Positions 51,081 through 59,126 of a stretch of 64,000 nt of DNA are shown piece by piece; the first letter of the stretch is position 1, and every line of letters starts with the position of its first letter. This stretch comes from Flavobacterium sp. (GTDB lineage Bacteria > Bacteroidota > Bacteroidia > Flavobacteriales > Flavobacteriaceae): NCBI GenBank assembly GCA_016787805.1, contig JAEUTY010000021.1:1-64000 (forward strand). The letters are read 5' to 3'. The notes under the pieces are model-generated. The model was not told the DNA's origin. It saw only the letters and a program-made list of their open reading frames with translations, and ran no database searches. The position numbers were made by a program, and so were the translations under genes.

Positions 51081-53933
51081 ATGCCAAAAGACAACTCCAT
51101 TAAATCAGTTTTAATCATCGGTTCAGGACCAATCGTCATCGGACAAGCCTGCGAATTTGACTACGCAGGTTCACAATCGGCACGTTCCATTCGAGAAGAA
51201 GGAATTGAAGTGATTCTTATCAATTCCAATCCAGCTACCATCATGACTGATCCTTCCATGGCTGATCATGTGTATTTAAAACCTTTAACTACCAAATCCA
51301 TTATTGATATCCTCAAAGCACATCCACAAATTGATGCTGTTCTCCCAACTATGGGTGGACAAACTGCTTTGAATTTGTGTTTAGAAGCCGACGAAAAAGG
51401 CATTTGGCAAGATTTCGGTGTGCGACTAATTGGCGTCGATATCAATGCCATCAATATTACCGAAGATCGTGAGCAATTCAAACAATTGCTTCAAAAAATA
51501 GACGTTCCAACCGCACCCGCCAAAACCGCAACTTCGTTCTTAAAAGGAAAAGAAATTGCACAAGAATTTGGTTTTCCATTAGTAATTCGACCTTCGTTTA
51601 CTTTAGGTGGAACTGGAGCTGCTTTCGTTCACAAAAAAGAAGATTTTGACGATTTACTTACGCGTGGTTTAGAAGCTTCACCGATTCATGAAGTGCTGAT
51701 TGACAAAGCTTTACTCGGTTGGAAAGAATACGAATTAGAATTATTACGCGATAAAAACGACAACGTGGTCATCATTTGTTCCATCGAAAATATGGATCCA
51801 ATGGGAATTCATACAGGCGATTCAATCACAGTTGCACCAGCAATGACGTTATCCGACACCACGTTCCAAAAAATGCGTGACATGGCCATTTTAATGATGC
51901 GTTCGATTGGGAATTTTGCAGGTGGTTGTAACGTACAATTTGCCGTTTCTCCCGACGAAAAAGAAGATATCGTGGCCATCGAAATCAATCCGCGTGTATC
52001 GCGTTCATCAGCATTAGCATCCAAAGCAACGGGTTATCCAATTGCAAAAATAGCTTCAAAATTGGCCTTAGGTTATACGCTTGACGAACTTCAAAATCAA
52101 ATCACCAAATCCACTTCGGCTTTATTCGAACCTACATTGGATTATGTTATCGTGAAAATCCCACGTTGGAACTTTGACAAATTTGAAGGCGCTGATCGAA
52201 CATTAGGGTTACAAATGAAATCAGTAGGCGAGGTGATGGGAATTGGACGTTCGTTTCAAGAAGCCTTACACAAAGCCACACAATCTCTAGAAATCAAGCG
52301 CAATGGTTTGGGCGCTGACGGAAAAGGCTACAAAAACTACGATCAAATTATTGAAAAACTCACTTTTGCCAGTTGGGACAGAGTGTTTGTGATTTACGAT
52401 GCGATAGCTATGGGAATTCCACTAAGTCGTATCCACGAAATCACCAAAATTGATATGTGGTTTTTGAAACAATATGAAGAATTGTATTTTATTGAAAAAG
52501 AAATTTCACAATATAAAATTGACACACTTCCAAAAGAATTATTACTCGAAGCCAAACAAAAAGGTTATGGCGATCGTCAAATAGCGCACATGTTGGGTTG
52601 TTTGGAAAGTCAGGTGTATAAACTGCGCGACGAGATGAACATCAAACGCGTATATAAATTGGTAGATACGTGTGCGGCCGAATTCAAGGCACAAACACCT
52701 TATTATTATTCGACATTTGAAGCCGAAATTCAAACTGCTGATGGCAAACGTTTTGTAGACAACGAAAGCAAAGTTTCCCACAAGAAAAAAGTTGTTGTTT
52801 TAGGTTCAGGCCCGAATCGAATAGGACAAGGAATTGAGTTCGATTACTCCTGTGTTCACGGTGTTTTGGCAGCCAAAGAATGTGGTTACGAAACCATCAT
52901 GATCAACTGTAATCCAGAAACGGTTTCAACCGATTTTGATACAGCTGATAAATTGTATTTTGAACCCGTTTTTTGGGAACATATTTATGAAATCATTCAG
53001 CATGAAAATCCAGAAGGCGTAATTGTGCAATTAGGAGGACAAACCGCATTGAAATTAGCGGAGAAATTATCCAAATACGGAATCAAAATTCTTGGAACTT
53101 CGTTTGACGCCTTAGATTTAGCCGAAGATCGTGGACGATTTTCTGAATTGTTGACCGATTTGAAAATTCCGTTTCCCAAATTTGGAGTGGCCGAAAATGC
53201 CGATCAAGCTTCCGCTTTGGCCGATGTGTTGGATTTCCCGTTGTTAGTTCGACCTTCGTATGTGTTGGGTGGACAAGGCATGAAAATCGTAATTAATAAA
53301 CAAGAGCTAGAAGAGCATGTTATTGATTTACTAAAAAATATTCCTGGTAATAAATTGTTGCTCGATCACTATTTAGATGGCGCCATCGAAGCCGAAGCCG
53401 ACGCGATTTGCGATGGTGAAAACGTATACATCATCGGAATCATGGAACACATTGAACCTTGCGGCGTTCACTCAGGTGATTCGAATGCTACATTACCGCC
53501 TTTTAACTTAGGTGAATTCGTAATGCAACAAATCAAAGATCACACTAAGAAAATTGCATTAGCATTGCGAACAGTAGGTTTGATTAACATTCAATTTGCC
53601 ATCAAAGATGACATCGTTTACATCATCGAAGCCAATCCGAGAGCATCGAGAACCGTTCCGTTTATCGCGAAAGCGTATGGAGAGCCTTATGTAAATTATG
53701 CTACTAAAGTCATGCTGGGCGTGAATAAAGTAACGGATTTTACCTTCAATCCGAAGTTAAATGGATATGCGATTAAACAACCTATTTTTTCTTTTAGTAA
53801 ATTTCCGAATGTCAATAAAGCACTCGGACCCGAAATGAAATCGACTGGTGAAAGCATTTTGTTTATCGATGATTTAAAAGACGATGCGTTTTACGAATTG
53901 TATAGCCGACGCAAAATGTATTTGAGTAAATAG
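51081..53933 (+). CDS. carB: Carbamoyl-phosphate synthase large subunit, short form without the MGS domain
   Basis: 950 residues. Two ATP-grasp halves are visible, each opening with a GSGP(I/N)xIGQ(A/G)xEFDY motif (residues about 12 and 575) and followed by the biotin-carboxylase-like N domain, ATP-binding loop (FTLGGTGAAF; YVLGGQGMKI) and metal-binding EINPR/EANPR strands. The E. coli enzyme has 1073 residues and a C-terminal MGS domain that binds the allosteric effectors UMP, IMP and ornithine; this protein ends at the point where that domain would begin (GPEMKSTGESILFIDDLKDD...). The stop is clean, so this looks like a natural short form. It supplies carbamoyl phosphate for pyrimidines and arginine; carA is not in the window. 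Confidence 0.95.
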   Translation: MPKDNSIKSVLIIGSGPIVIGQACEFDYAGSQSARSIREEGIEVILINSNPATIMTDPSMADHVYLKPLTTKSIIDILKAHPQIDAVLPTMGGQTALNLCLEADEKGIWQDFGVRLIGVDINAINITEDREQFKQLLQKIDVPTAPAKTATSFLKGKEIAQEFGFPLVIRPSFTLGGTGAAFVHKKEDFDDLLTRGLEASPIHEVLIDKALLGWKEYELELLRDKNDNVVIICSIENMDPMGIHTGDSITVAPAMTLSDTTFQKMRDMAILMMRSIGNFAGGCNVQFAVSPDEKEDIVAIEINPRVSRSSALASKATGYPIAKIASKLALGYTLDELQNQITKSTSALFEPTLDYVIVKIPRWNFDKFEGADRTLGLQMKSVGEVMGIGRSFQEALHKATQSLEIKRNGLGADGKGYKNYDQIIEKLTFASWDRVFVIYDAIAMGIPLSRIHEITKIDMWFLKQYEELYFIEKEISQYKIDTLPKELLLEAKQKGYGDRQIAHMLGCLESQVYKLRDEMNIKRVYKLVDTCAAEFKAQTPYYYSTFEAEIQTADGKRFVDNESKVSHKKKVVVLGSGPNRIGQGIEFDYSCVHGVLAAKECGYETIMINCNPETVSTDFDTADKLYFEPVFWEHIYEIIQHENPEGVIVQLGGQTALKLAEKLSKYGIKILGTSFDALDLAEDRGRFSELLTDLKIPFPKFGVAENADQASALADVLDFPLLVRPSYVLGGQGMKIVINKQELEEHVIDLLKNIPGNKLLLDHYLDGAIEAEADAICDGENVYIIGIMEHIEPCGVHSGDSNATLPPFNLGEFVMQQIKDHTKKIALALRTVGLINIQFAIKDDIVYIIEANPRASRTVPFIAKAYGEPYVNYATKVMLGVNKVTDFTFNPKLNGYAIKQPIFSFSKFPNVNKALGPEMKSTGESILFIDDLKDDAFYELYSRRKMYLSK

Positions 53934-53956
53934 GCAAAATAATAAAGTCAAAAGTC

Positions 53957-54388
53957 ATGATAATCAACCCTAAAAACGGTATCGATCAATTGTTGTTTGG
54001 AATGAAACAGAATGATGTTATTGCGCTTTACGGCAATCCTGACAAGCAATTTGAAGACGACGATAGTAATATTATCTTTCTTTATAATGCTAAAAAACTG
54101 CGTTTGACTTTTTACGAGGATGAACAATTTCGGTTGGGCTATTTGATTACTTCAAATCCAAATTGTGTTTTATTGGACCAAAAAGTGATTGGTAGAAATG
54201 TTGAAGAAGTAAAAACAAGTTTGCCTTTCAAAGCGTGGGAAATGGAATCGTTTGACTCAACTGAAAATCATTTTAATGAAAGCAATTGGTTGATTTTACA
54301 ATCAGAATACGAAGCCATCATTCGGGTTGAAATTGGCGCCATCATCAACGACAACGACGAATTCGATTGGAAGTTCAAAGGAAAATAA
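53957..54388 (+). CDS. Hypothetical protein downstream of carB
   Basis: 143 residues, no signal peptide. The N-terminus (KNGIDQLLFGMKQNDVIALYGNPDKQFEDDD) has the G-x(5)-V-x(3)-G-x-P shape of SmpA/BamE-like small domains, though it lacks a lipoprotein signal; the rest is acidic and beta-rich. It starts 24 bp after carB and ends at a strong terminator, so it is probably the last gene of that transcript. No role can be given. Confidence 0.7.
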   Translation: MIINPKNGIDQLLFGMKQNDVIALYGNPDKQFEDDDSNIIFLYNAKKLRLTFYEDEQFRLGYLITSNPNCVLLDQKVIGRNVEEVKTSLPFKAWEMESFDSTENHFNESNWLILQSEYEAIIRVEIGAIINDNDEFDWKFKGK

Positions 54389-54395
54389 AAGCAAT

Positions 54396-54425
54396 AAAAA
54401 AACCCTCAATTTCTTGAGGGTTTTT
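54396..54425. terminator. Bidirectional terminator between the carB unit and the isomerase operon
   Basis: AAAAACCCTCAA (54398-54409) and TTGAGGGTTTTT (54414-54425), 12-bp perfect stem, 4-nt loop, A and T runs on the two sides. Confidence 0.93.
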
Positions 54426-54428
54426 GTT

Positions 54429-55535
54429 TTATTGTTGGTTGATTTTGAGTAACTCGACTTCAAAAATCAAATCGCTTTTTGCAGGAATAACGCCGCCCAT
54501 TGCTCTTTCGCCATAAGCTAAGTTATAGGGAATGTAGAATTTGTATTTAGAACCTTCGTTCATTAATTGCAAACCTTCTGTCCAACCTGGAATTACTTGA
54601 TTCAAACCAAAATCAATTGGTTGACCTCTTTGAACACTGCTGTCAAAAACTTTTCCGCTAGTTAGTGTTCCAGTGTAATGCACTTTTACATTGCTTGTTG
54701 CTGTTGGTTTAGCACCAGTTCCTTCTTGTAATACAATGTATTTCAATCCGCTAGCAGTTGTTTTTCCGTTCTCAAATTCTTTCAAAGCGGCTGCATTAGC
54801 AATTGCTCTCTCTTTAGCTTCTTTTTCAGCTTGTGCTTTTTCTTCTACATCTTTATTGGCAAAATAATCAGTAAAAACTTTTACAGCGTCGAATTTTTTA
54901 GCTTCACTTCCTTTTTTAACAATTGTGATTGACTTGATTATGTCATCTTGAACAATAGCATTTACCACTTCCATTCCAGTAACAACAATTCCGAATACAG
55001 TATGTTTACCATCCAACCAAGGAGTGTCTTTGTGTGTGATAAAAAATTGAGAGCCATTAGTTTTTGGTCCGGAGTTAGCCATCGATAAAATACCGCCTTT
55101 GTAGTGTTTTAAATCGGTGATTTCATCTTTAAATGCATAACCTGGGCCACCAGAACCATTTCCAGCTGGATCACCACCTTGAATCATAAAGTCTTTTATT
55201 ACACGGTGAAATTTCAAACCATCGTAGAATTTTTTACCTTTATAATTCTCGCTAACTTTAGGATTAGTTCCTTCGGCCAACGAAACGAAATTGGCAACTG
55301 TAATAGGTGTTTTTTTGTATTCCAATTGAATAACAATTTTTCCTTTAGAGGTTTCAATTTCTGCAAAAATTCCTTCTTTGTCATTTACCACGGGAAGGTT
55401 AACTGGAGCCGCTGGTTTTGTTGGAGTAGCTACAGTTTTGGTTGTTTCTGCTTTTTTGGTTGATTTCTTCTTTGCGCCTTGAGCAAAAATCATAGTGGTG
55501 CTCAATAAAAGAAGTGCTACTAATTTAATTTTCAT
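54429..55535 (-). CDS. Periplasmic double-domain prolyl isomerase (cyclophilin-FKBP fusion)
   Basis: 368 residues: signal peptide (1-19, MIFAQ), Lys/Thr/Pro-rich linker (20-50), cyclophilin domain (about 57-215: [46 protein letters not shown]), a charged helical linker (about 225-262, [19 protein letters not shown]) and FKBP domain (about 268-366: [63 protein letters not shown]). Both halves catalyse cis-trans proline isomerisation in protein folding. It is the last gene of an operon with nrnA, gldI and a paralogous fusion gene. Confidence 0.93.
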   Translation of the reverse strand: MKIKLVALLLLSTTMIFAQGAKKKSTKKAETTKTVATPTKPAAPVNLPVVNDKEGIFAEIETSKGKIVIQLEYKKTPITVANFVSLAEGTNPKVSENYKGKKFYDGLKFHRVIKDFMIQGGDPAGNGSGGPGYAFKDEITDLKHYKGGILSMANSGPKTNGSQFFITHKDTPWLDGKHTVFGIVVTGMEVVNAIVQDDIIKSITIVKKGSEAKKFDAVKVFTDYFANKDVEEKAQAEKEAKERAIANAAALKEFENGKTTASGLKYIVLQEGTGAKPTATSNVKVHYTGTLTSGKVFDSSVQRGQPIDFGLNQVIPGWTEGLQLMNEGSKYKFYIPYNLAYGERAMGGVIPAKSDLIFEVELLKINQQ

Positions 55536-55566
55536 AAGTATTCAGTTTATAATAGTTTAACGTAAT

Positions 55567-56649
55567 TTATTTTTCAGTCATTTCAAGTTCAAAAATAATG
55601 GTTGCGTTAGGCGGAATCACATTTCCAGCTCCTTGTGGACCATAGCCTAATTGAGGCGGAATTACAAAAACGGCTTTCTCACCAATACTCATTTGTTCAA
55701 TTGCTTCAATAAAACCAGGAATCAATCCTTCTTTAGTTCCAATTTTGAACGGAATAGGTGAATAACCATTTTGCTGATCTTTCATTGCATTGTATTTTCC
55801 GCATTGCTCTTCAATCGATTTCATGCTACTATCAAATAGTGTTCCATCTTCTAAAAACCCAGCATAATCAATATTTACAGTTGTTCCTGTAGCTGGTTTT
55901 TTACCTGAACCTTTTTGCGTAATCTTATAAATTAAACCACTTGGCAATTTGGTTCCAGTAGTTTTAGCGTCATTAATCATAGCCACAAATGGAGCTTTGA
56001 TTTTTGCCATAGCAGCCGATTGTTGTTTTTGTTTTTCTTCAAAAACTTTTGCTGCATCAAAGGCTTCAGCATCTTTACCTTTACGGATAATTTTTACGGA
56101 TTTAATGAAATCATCTACTACAATTTTATTGACAACTTCCATTCCTTTGTCCATAACTTTTCCAAAAACAGTATGCTTTCCATCGAGCCATGGAGTTGGA
56201 ACAATGGTAATAAAAAACTGGCTGCTATTGGTTCCAGGACCTGAATTTGCCATGGATAAGATACCTGGAGCATCGTGTTTTAAATCGGTGATTTCGTCGT
56301 TGAATTTATAACCTGCATCACCAGAACCATTTCCTAAAGGATCTCCTGTTTGAACCATAAAATCTTCAGCATCACCATTGCATTTTGAAATCACGCGGTG
56401 GAATTTTAATCCGTCAAAAAAACGTTTGCCTTTGAATGCTTCAGAAACCAAATTATTTTTACCTTCAGCCAAAGAAACAAAATTGGCTACCGTTATTGGG
56501 GTTTTTTTATAGTCCAATTGTACGATAATAGCGCCTTTGTTCGTCTCAATTTCGGCATACAAACCATCCGGTAAATTTTGGTGTTTGTCTTTGCAAGAAG
56601 TAAAAAAAGTGGAAATTAAAATGACTAAAATAAGAATTCTAGATTTCAT
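55567..56649 (-). CDS. Lipoprotein prolyl isomerase (cyclophilin-FKBP fusion)
   Basis: 360 residues with a lipoprotein signal (lipobox FFTSC, Cys near 19), cyclophilin domain (about 28-200: [50 protein letters not shown]), helical linker and FKBP domain (about 240-358: VNIDYAGFLEDGTLFDSS, FKIGTKEGLIPGFIEAIEQM, PPQLGYGPQGAGNVIPPNATIIFELEM). It is a paralogue of the downstream gene with the same domain order but a lipid anchor. It starts 3 bp after the stop of gldI, so it is translationally linked to it. Likely assists folding of outer-membrane or T9SS-exported proteins (inference). Confidence 0.93.
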   Translation of the reverse strand: MKSRILILVILISTFFTSCKDKHQNLPDGLYAEIETNKGAIIVQLDYKKTPITVANFVSLAEGKNNLVSEAFKGKRFFDGLKFHRVISKCNGDAEDFMVQTGDPLGNGSGDAGYKFNDEITDLKHDAPGILSMANSGPGTNSSQFFITIVPTPWLDGKHTVFGKVMDKGMEVVNKIVVDDFIKSVKIIRKGKDAEAFDAAKVFEEKQKQQSAAMAKIKAPFVAMINDAKTTGTKLPSGLIYKITQKGSGKKPATGTTVNIDYAGFLEDGTLFDSSMKSIEEQCGKYNAMKDQQNGYSPIPFKIGTKEGLIPGFIEAIEQMSIGEKAVFVIPPQLGYGPQGAGNVIPPNATIIFELEMTEK

Positions 56650-56652
56650 AAA

Positions 56653-57204
56653 TTATTTTTTTTCAGTTTCGATTTTATTTAAGGTTACAGTGCAAATAAG
56701 TGGTTCGTTGGTGCCAATTTTGTTGTTGTCACCATGGTAGCCATACGCCATGTGTGATGGGAAAAGAAATGTTACTTTTTCTGTTTTTTTCATCAATTTA
56801 ATGCCGTGACGTAATCCCATCATAATGTTTTGTTTATCAACTACATAAGTTTGAGGTTTCAATTCTTCTTTGGTGTAAATTACGTTGCCGTTCAAGTCTT
56901 TTACTTCGTAATCAAAGCTTGCAATATCTCCTTTTTTAGGATGAATAGTATCGTTTTCATTTTTAATCTCATAATGATACCAATAGCCCTTTTGTGAAGC
57001 TAAGTATTTGATTTTAGGATTACTTTTGATAATCGAATCAATTCTTCCTTCTTCGCCTTTGATGAGTTTTTTGTTGCGTTCTGCTGATTCTTTAAGGAAC
57101 GTTCCCGACGATTGCGAAATTGGTCTTCGGGCTTGTGGTTCTTTGCAACTCGTAAGTTGAAGCAAGCCGATAAAGACAATAAGTAAGTAGGTTATTTTTT
57201 TCAT
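56653..57204 (-). CDS. gldI: Gliding motility lipoprotein GldI (FKBP-type prolyl isomerase)
   Basis: 183 residues. Lipobox LTSC near residue 20 followed by KEPQARRPISQSSGTF, the characteristic GldI start, and an FKBP-like domain (about 85-180: GDIASFDYEVKDLNGNVIYTKEE, PSHMAYGYHGDNNKIGTNEPLICTVTLNKIE). In Flavobacterium johnsoniae GldI is a lipoprotein required for gliding. It starts directly at the stop of the DHH gene (no spacer) and is followed after 3 bp by the first fusion isomerase. Confidence 0.95.
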   Translation of the reverse strand: MKKITYLLIVFIGLLQLTSCKEPQARRPISQSSGTFLKESAERNKKLIKGEEGRIDSIIKSNPKIKYLASQKGYWYHYEIKNENDTIHPKKGDIASFDYEVKDLNGNVIYTKEELKPQTYVVDKQNIMMGLRHGIKLMKKTEKVTFLFPSHMAYGYHGDNNKIGTNEPLICTVTLNKIETEKK

Positions 57205-58209
57205 TTAAAAGGAGCTGTTTTTTACTATTTGTTCAAATTTTCTTATAGTGTTTTCCAACGAATCATACGATTTTCCTCCGGCAGCATTAATGTGTCCGCC
57301 ACCATTGAAATGTTCTCTGGCAAATTGGTTTACATCAAAATTGCCTTGTGAACGGAACGAAATTTTGATAATATTTTCATCACGATGTTCTATGAATATC
57401 GCGGCAAAAATAATGCCTTTTATGGTTAATCCATAATTTACAATGCCTTCGGTGTCGCCTTTTACATAACTGAACTCGTCCAATTCTCTTTGGGATAACT
57501 TGGTGTAAGCTGTTTTCTTTTCAGTAAAAACAGTCATATTCTGTAAAGCTCTTCCTAATAATTGCAAACGCTCAAACGAATTATTATCAAAAATTAAGGT
57601 AGGAATCTCTGTGTTTTCAATACCTAAATCTATGAATTCTGCTACAATTCGGTGGGTGGTTCCTGTTGTTTTTGGATAACGAAATTGGCCAGAATCGGTC
57701 ATTATTCCGGTATATAAACAAGTAGCAATCGTTTTGTCGATAAGTTCTTTTTGATTTAGAAAGCCAATGAAGTTGTATATCATCTCACAAGTAGAACCAA
57801 ACGCAGTATCGGAATAAGTGTAAGTGGCATAATTTCCTGGCAATTCATGATGATCAATCATAATCATTGGAACGGCCAGTTTATTCAAAACATTTTCCAT
57901 TTCACCTGTGCGATGCAATGCGTTAAAATCGAGTGTAAAAATCAACTCGGCTTCTTGTAAAACTGCTGAACTTTTTTCGCGGTCATTTTCATAAATCAAA
58001 ACCGTTTCTGAAGCGGGCAGCCAAGCTAAAAACTCAGGAAAATCATTGGGTGCAATAACTACAGGTTGATGGTTTAATTTTAGTAAAAAATGATACAAAC
58101 CCAACGTAGATCCCATGGCATCACCATCAGGACTTCGGTGCGGAATTATAGCAATTTTTTTAGGCGAAGCCAGTAGCTGTAGAATTGCTTGGATGTCTTT
58201 GTCATTCAT
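57205..58209 (-). CDS. nrnA: Bifunctional oligoribonuclease / pAp phosphatase, DHH family
   Basis: 334 residues. DHH domain with IIPHRSPDGDAMGS (H24, D28, D30), LDFNALHR, IDHHELPG and TGIMTDSGQFRYPKT, then the DHHA1 domain with FRSQGNFDVNQFA and GGGHINAAGG. The family degrades 2-5-nt RNA and converts 3'-phosphoadenosine 5'-phosphate to AMP. First gene of the operon with gldI; this pairing is known from Flavobacteria. Confidence 0.93.
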   Translation of the reverse strand: MNDKDIQAILQLLASPKKIAIIPHRSPDGDAMGSTLGLYHFLLKLNHQPVVIAPNDFPEFLAWLPASETVLIYENDREKSSAVLQEAELIFTLDFNALHRTGEMENVLNKLAVPMIMIDHHELPGNYATYTYSDTAFGSTCEMIYNFIGFLNQKELIDKTIATCLYTGIMTDSGQFRYPKTTGTTHRIVAEFIDLGIENTEIPTLIFDNNSFERLQLLGRALQNMTVFTEKKTAYTKLSQRELDEFSYVKGDTEGIVNYGLTIKGIIFAAIFIEHRDENIIKISFRSQGNFDVNQFAREHFNGGGHINAAGGKSYDSLENTIRKFEQIVKNSSF

Positions 58210-58341
58210 AGGGTGCGAAAATACTAAAAATCAGGTACAGATTGCACAGATTAACACAGATTTTTGAGTTTTTCGATTTCACACGAATTGCTCAAATTGG
58301 CACTAATTAATTTTATAAATGGGTGAGATTGAGTTGGAAGA

Positions 58342-58713
58342 CTATTTTGAAAGCAACAAACCAAACCAAACAGCAGCAAGTCCAACCAAAATACTTATTC
58401 CGATATATGCAAATGCTACCAATGAATGCTGATTTTGAAATAAAGAGTAGTTTTCAAGGCCGAAAGTAGAGAACGTTGTGTAACCACCGCAAAACCCAGT
58501 GATTAAAAACCATTTTAAATTAGAGTCGGCCAAATTGTTTTTTTCTAAAATTCCGATGAAAAGACCAATCAAAAAACAACCTAAAATATTGGCAATAAAA
58601 GTGGCTAACGGAAAATTATTCGACCAATATTTAGAAACTAAAATTGTAGTAAGGTAACGTAAAACACTTCCGATGGCACCGCCGATAGCTATGTAAATGA
58701 TGGTTTTGAGCAT
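58342..58713 (-). CDS. crcB: Fluoride exporter of the CrcB/Fluc family
   Basis: 123 residues with four membrane helices. Family marks: GGAIGSVLRY at the start, NILGCFLIG with the channel Asn near residue 42, and GFCGGYTTFSTFGLEN with the Phe/Tyr/Thr set near 74-86. CrcB dimers form fluoride channels in the inner membrane. The -7 box at 58730-58737 leaves a leader of only about 11 nt, so no fluoride riboswitch is present in front of it. Confidence 0.95.
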   Translation of the reverse strand: MLKTIIYIAIGGAIGSVLRYLTTILVSKYWSNNFPLATFIANILGCFLIGLFIGILEKNNLADSNLKWFLITGFCGGYTTFSTFGLENYSLFQNQHSLVAFAYIGISILVGLAAVWFGLLLSK

Positions 58714-59126
58714 GTTGTTAATTTGGAATCAAAAGTAATGAAATTTAGTTTTTAATCCTTCTTTTACTTCATCACTTACGGATTTTATAAAGTTAATTAT
58801 ACTCAATTGGCGGAAATATATATTTTACTTCATAAGCTAAGTAGGGTATTTTTTTTAACAACTGTTATACAATGAACTGAAAAGTTTTGAAATGTTAAAA
58901 CAATAAAAATACAATTAAGAACGCCCCAAGTCCATCACATTGTAATAATATTTTTGATAAAAATAATTGTTTAGTTCTCAATTGACATTGACTTAAATGA
59001 AATTCGAGTGAATTATAGCCAAGTTGATTAACTTAAATCTTGCTTAATTTTAATTATCTGTTTCTCAACAATATAAAGTCATAAGTAAAAAAACTAACTT
59101 TATCAAACAAAAGCGCAATAAGTGGC
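58714..59126. other. Intergenic region between crcB and the adhesin gene
   Basis: 413 bp, divergent promoters expected. Besides the crcB -7 box, a weak -7 box TAACTTTA (59095-59102) lies 24 bp before the adhesin ATG; no -33 box is convincing. No RNA gene, terminator hairpin or copy of the 14-bp surface-gene motif was found. Confidence 0.55.
58730..58737 (-). promoter_or_regulatory. -7 box of crcB
   Basis: Sense (minus) strand TACTTTTG, 16 bp before the ATG at 58713. The -33 box is unclear. Confidence 0.55.

Noticed and set aside
58714-58760. Fluoride riboswitch ahead of crcB
   Set aside because: The predicted transcript leader is only about 11 nt, too short for the motif, and no typical core is visible.
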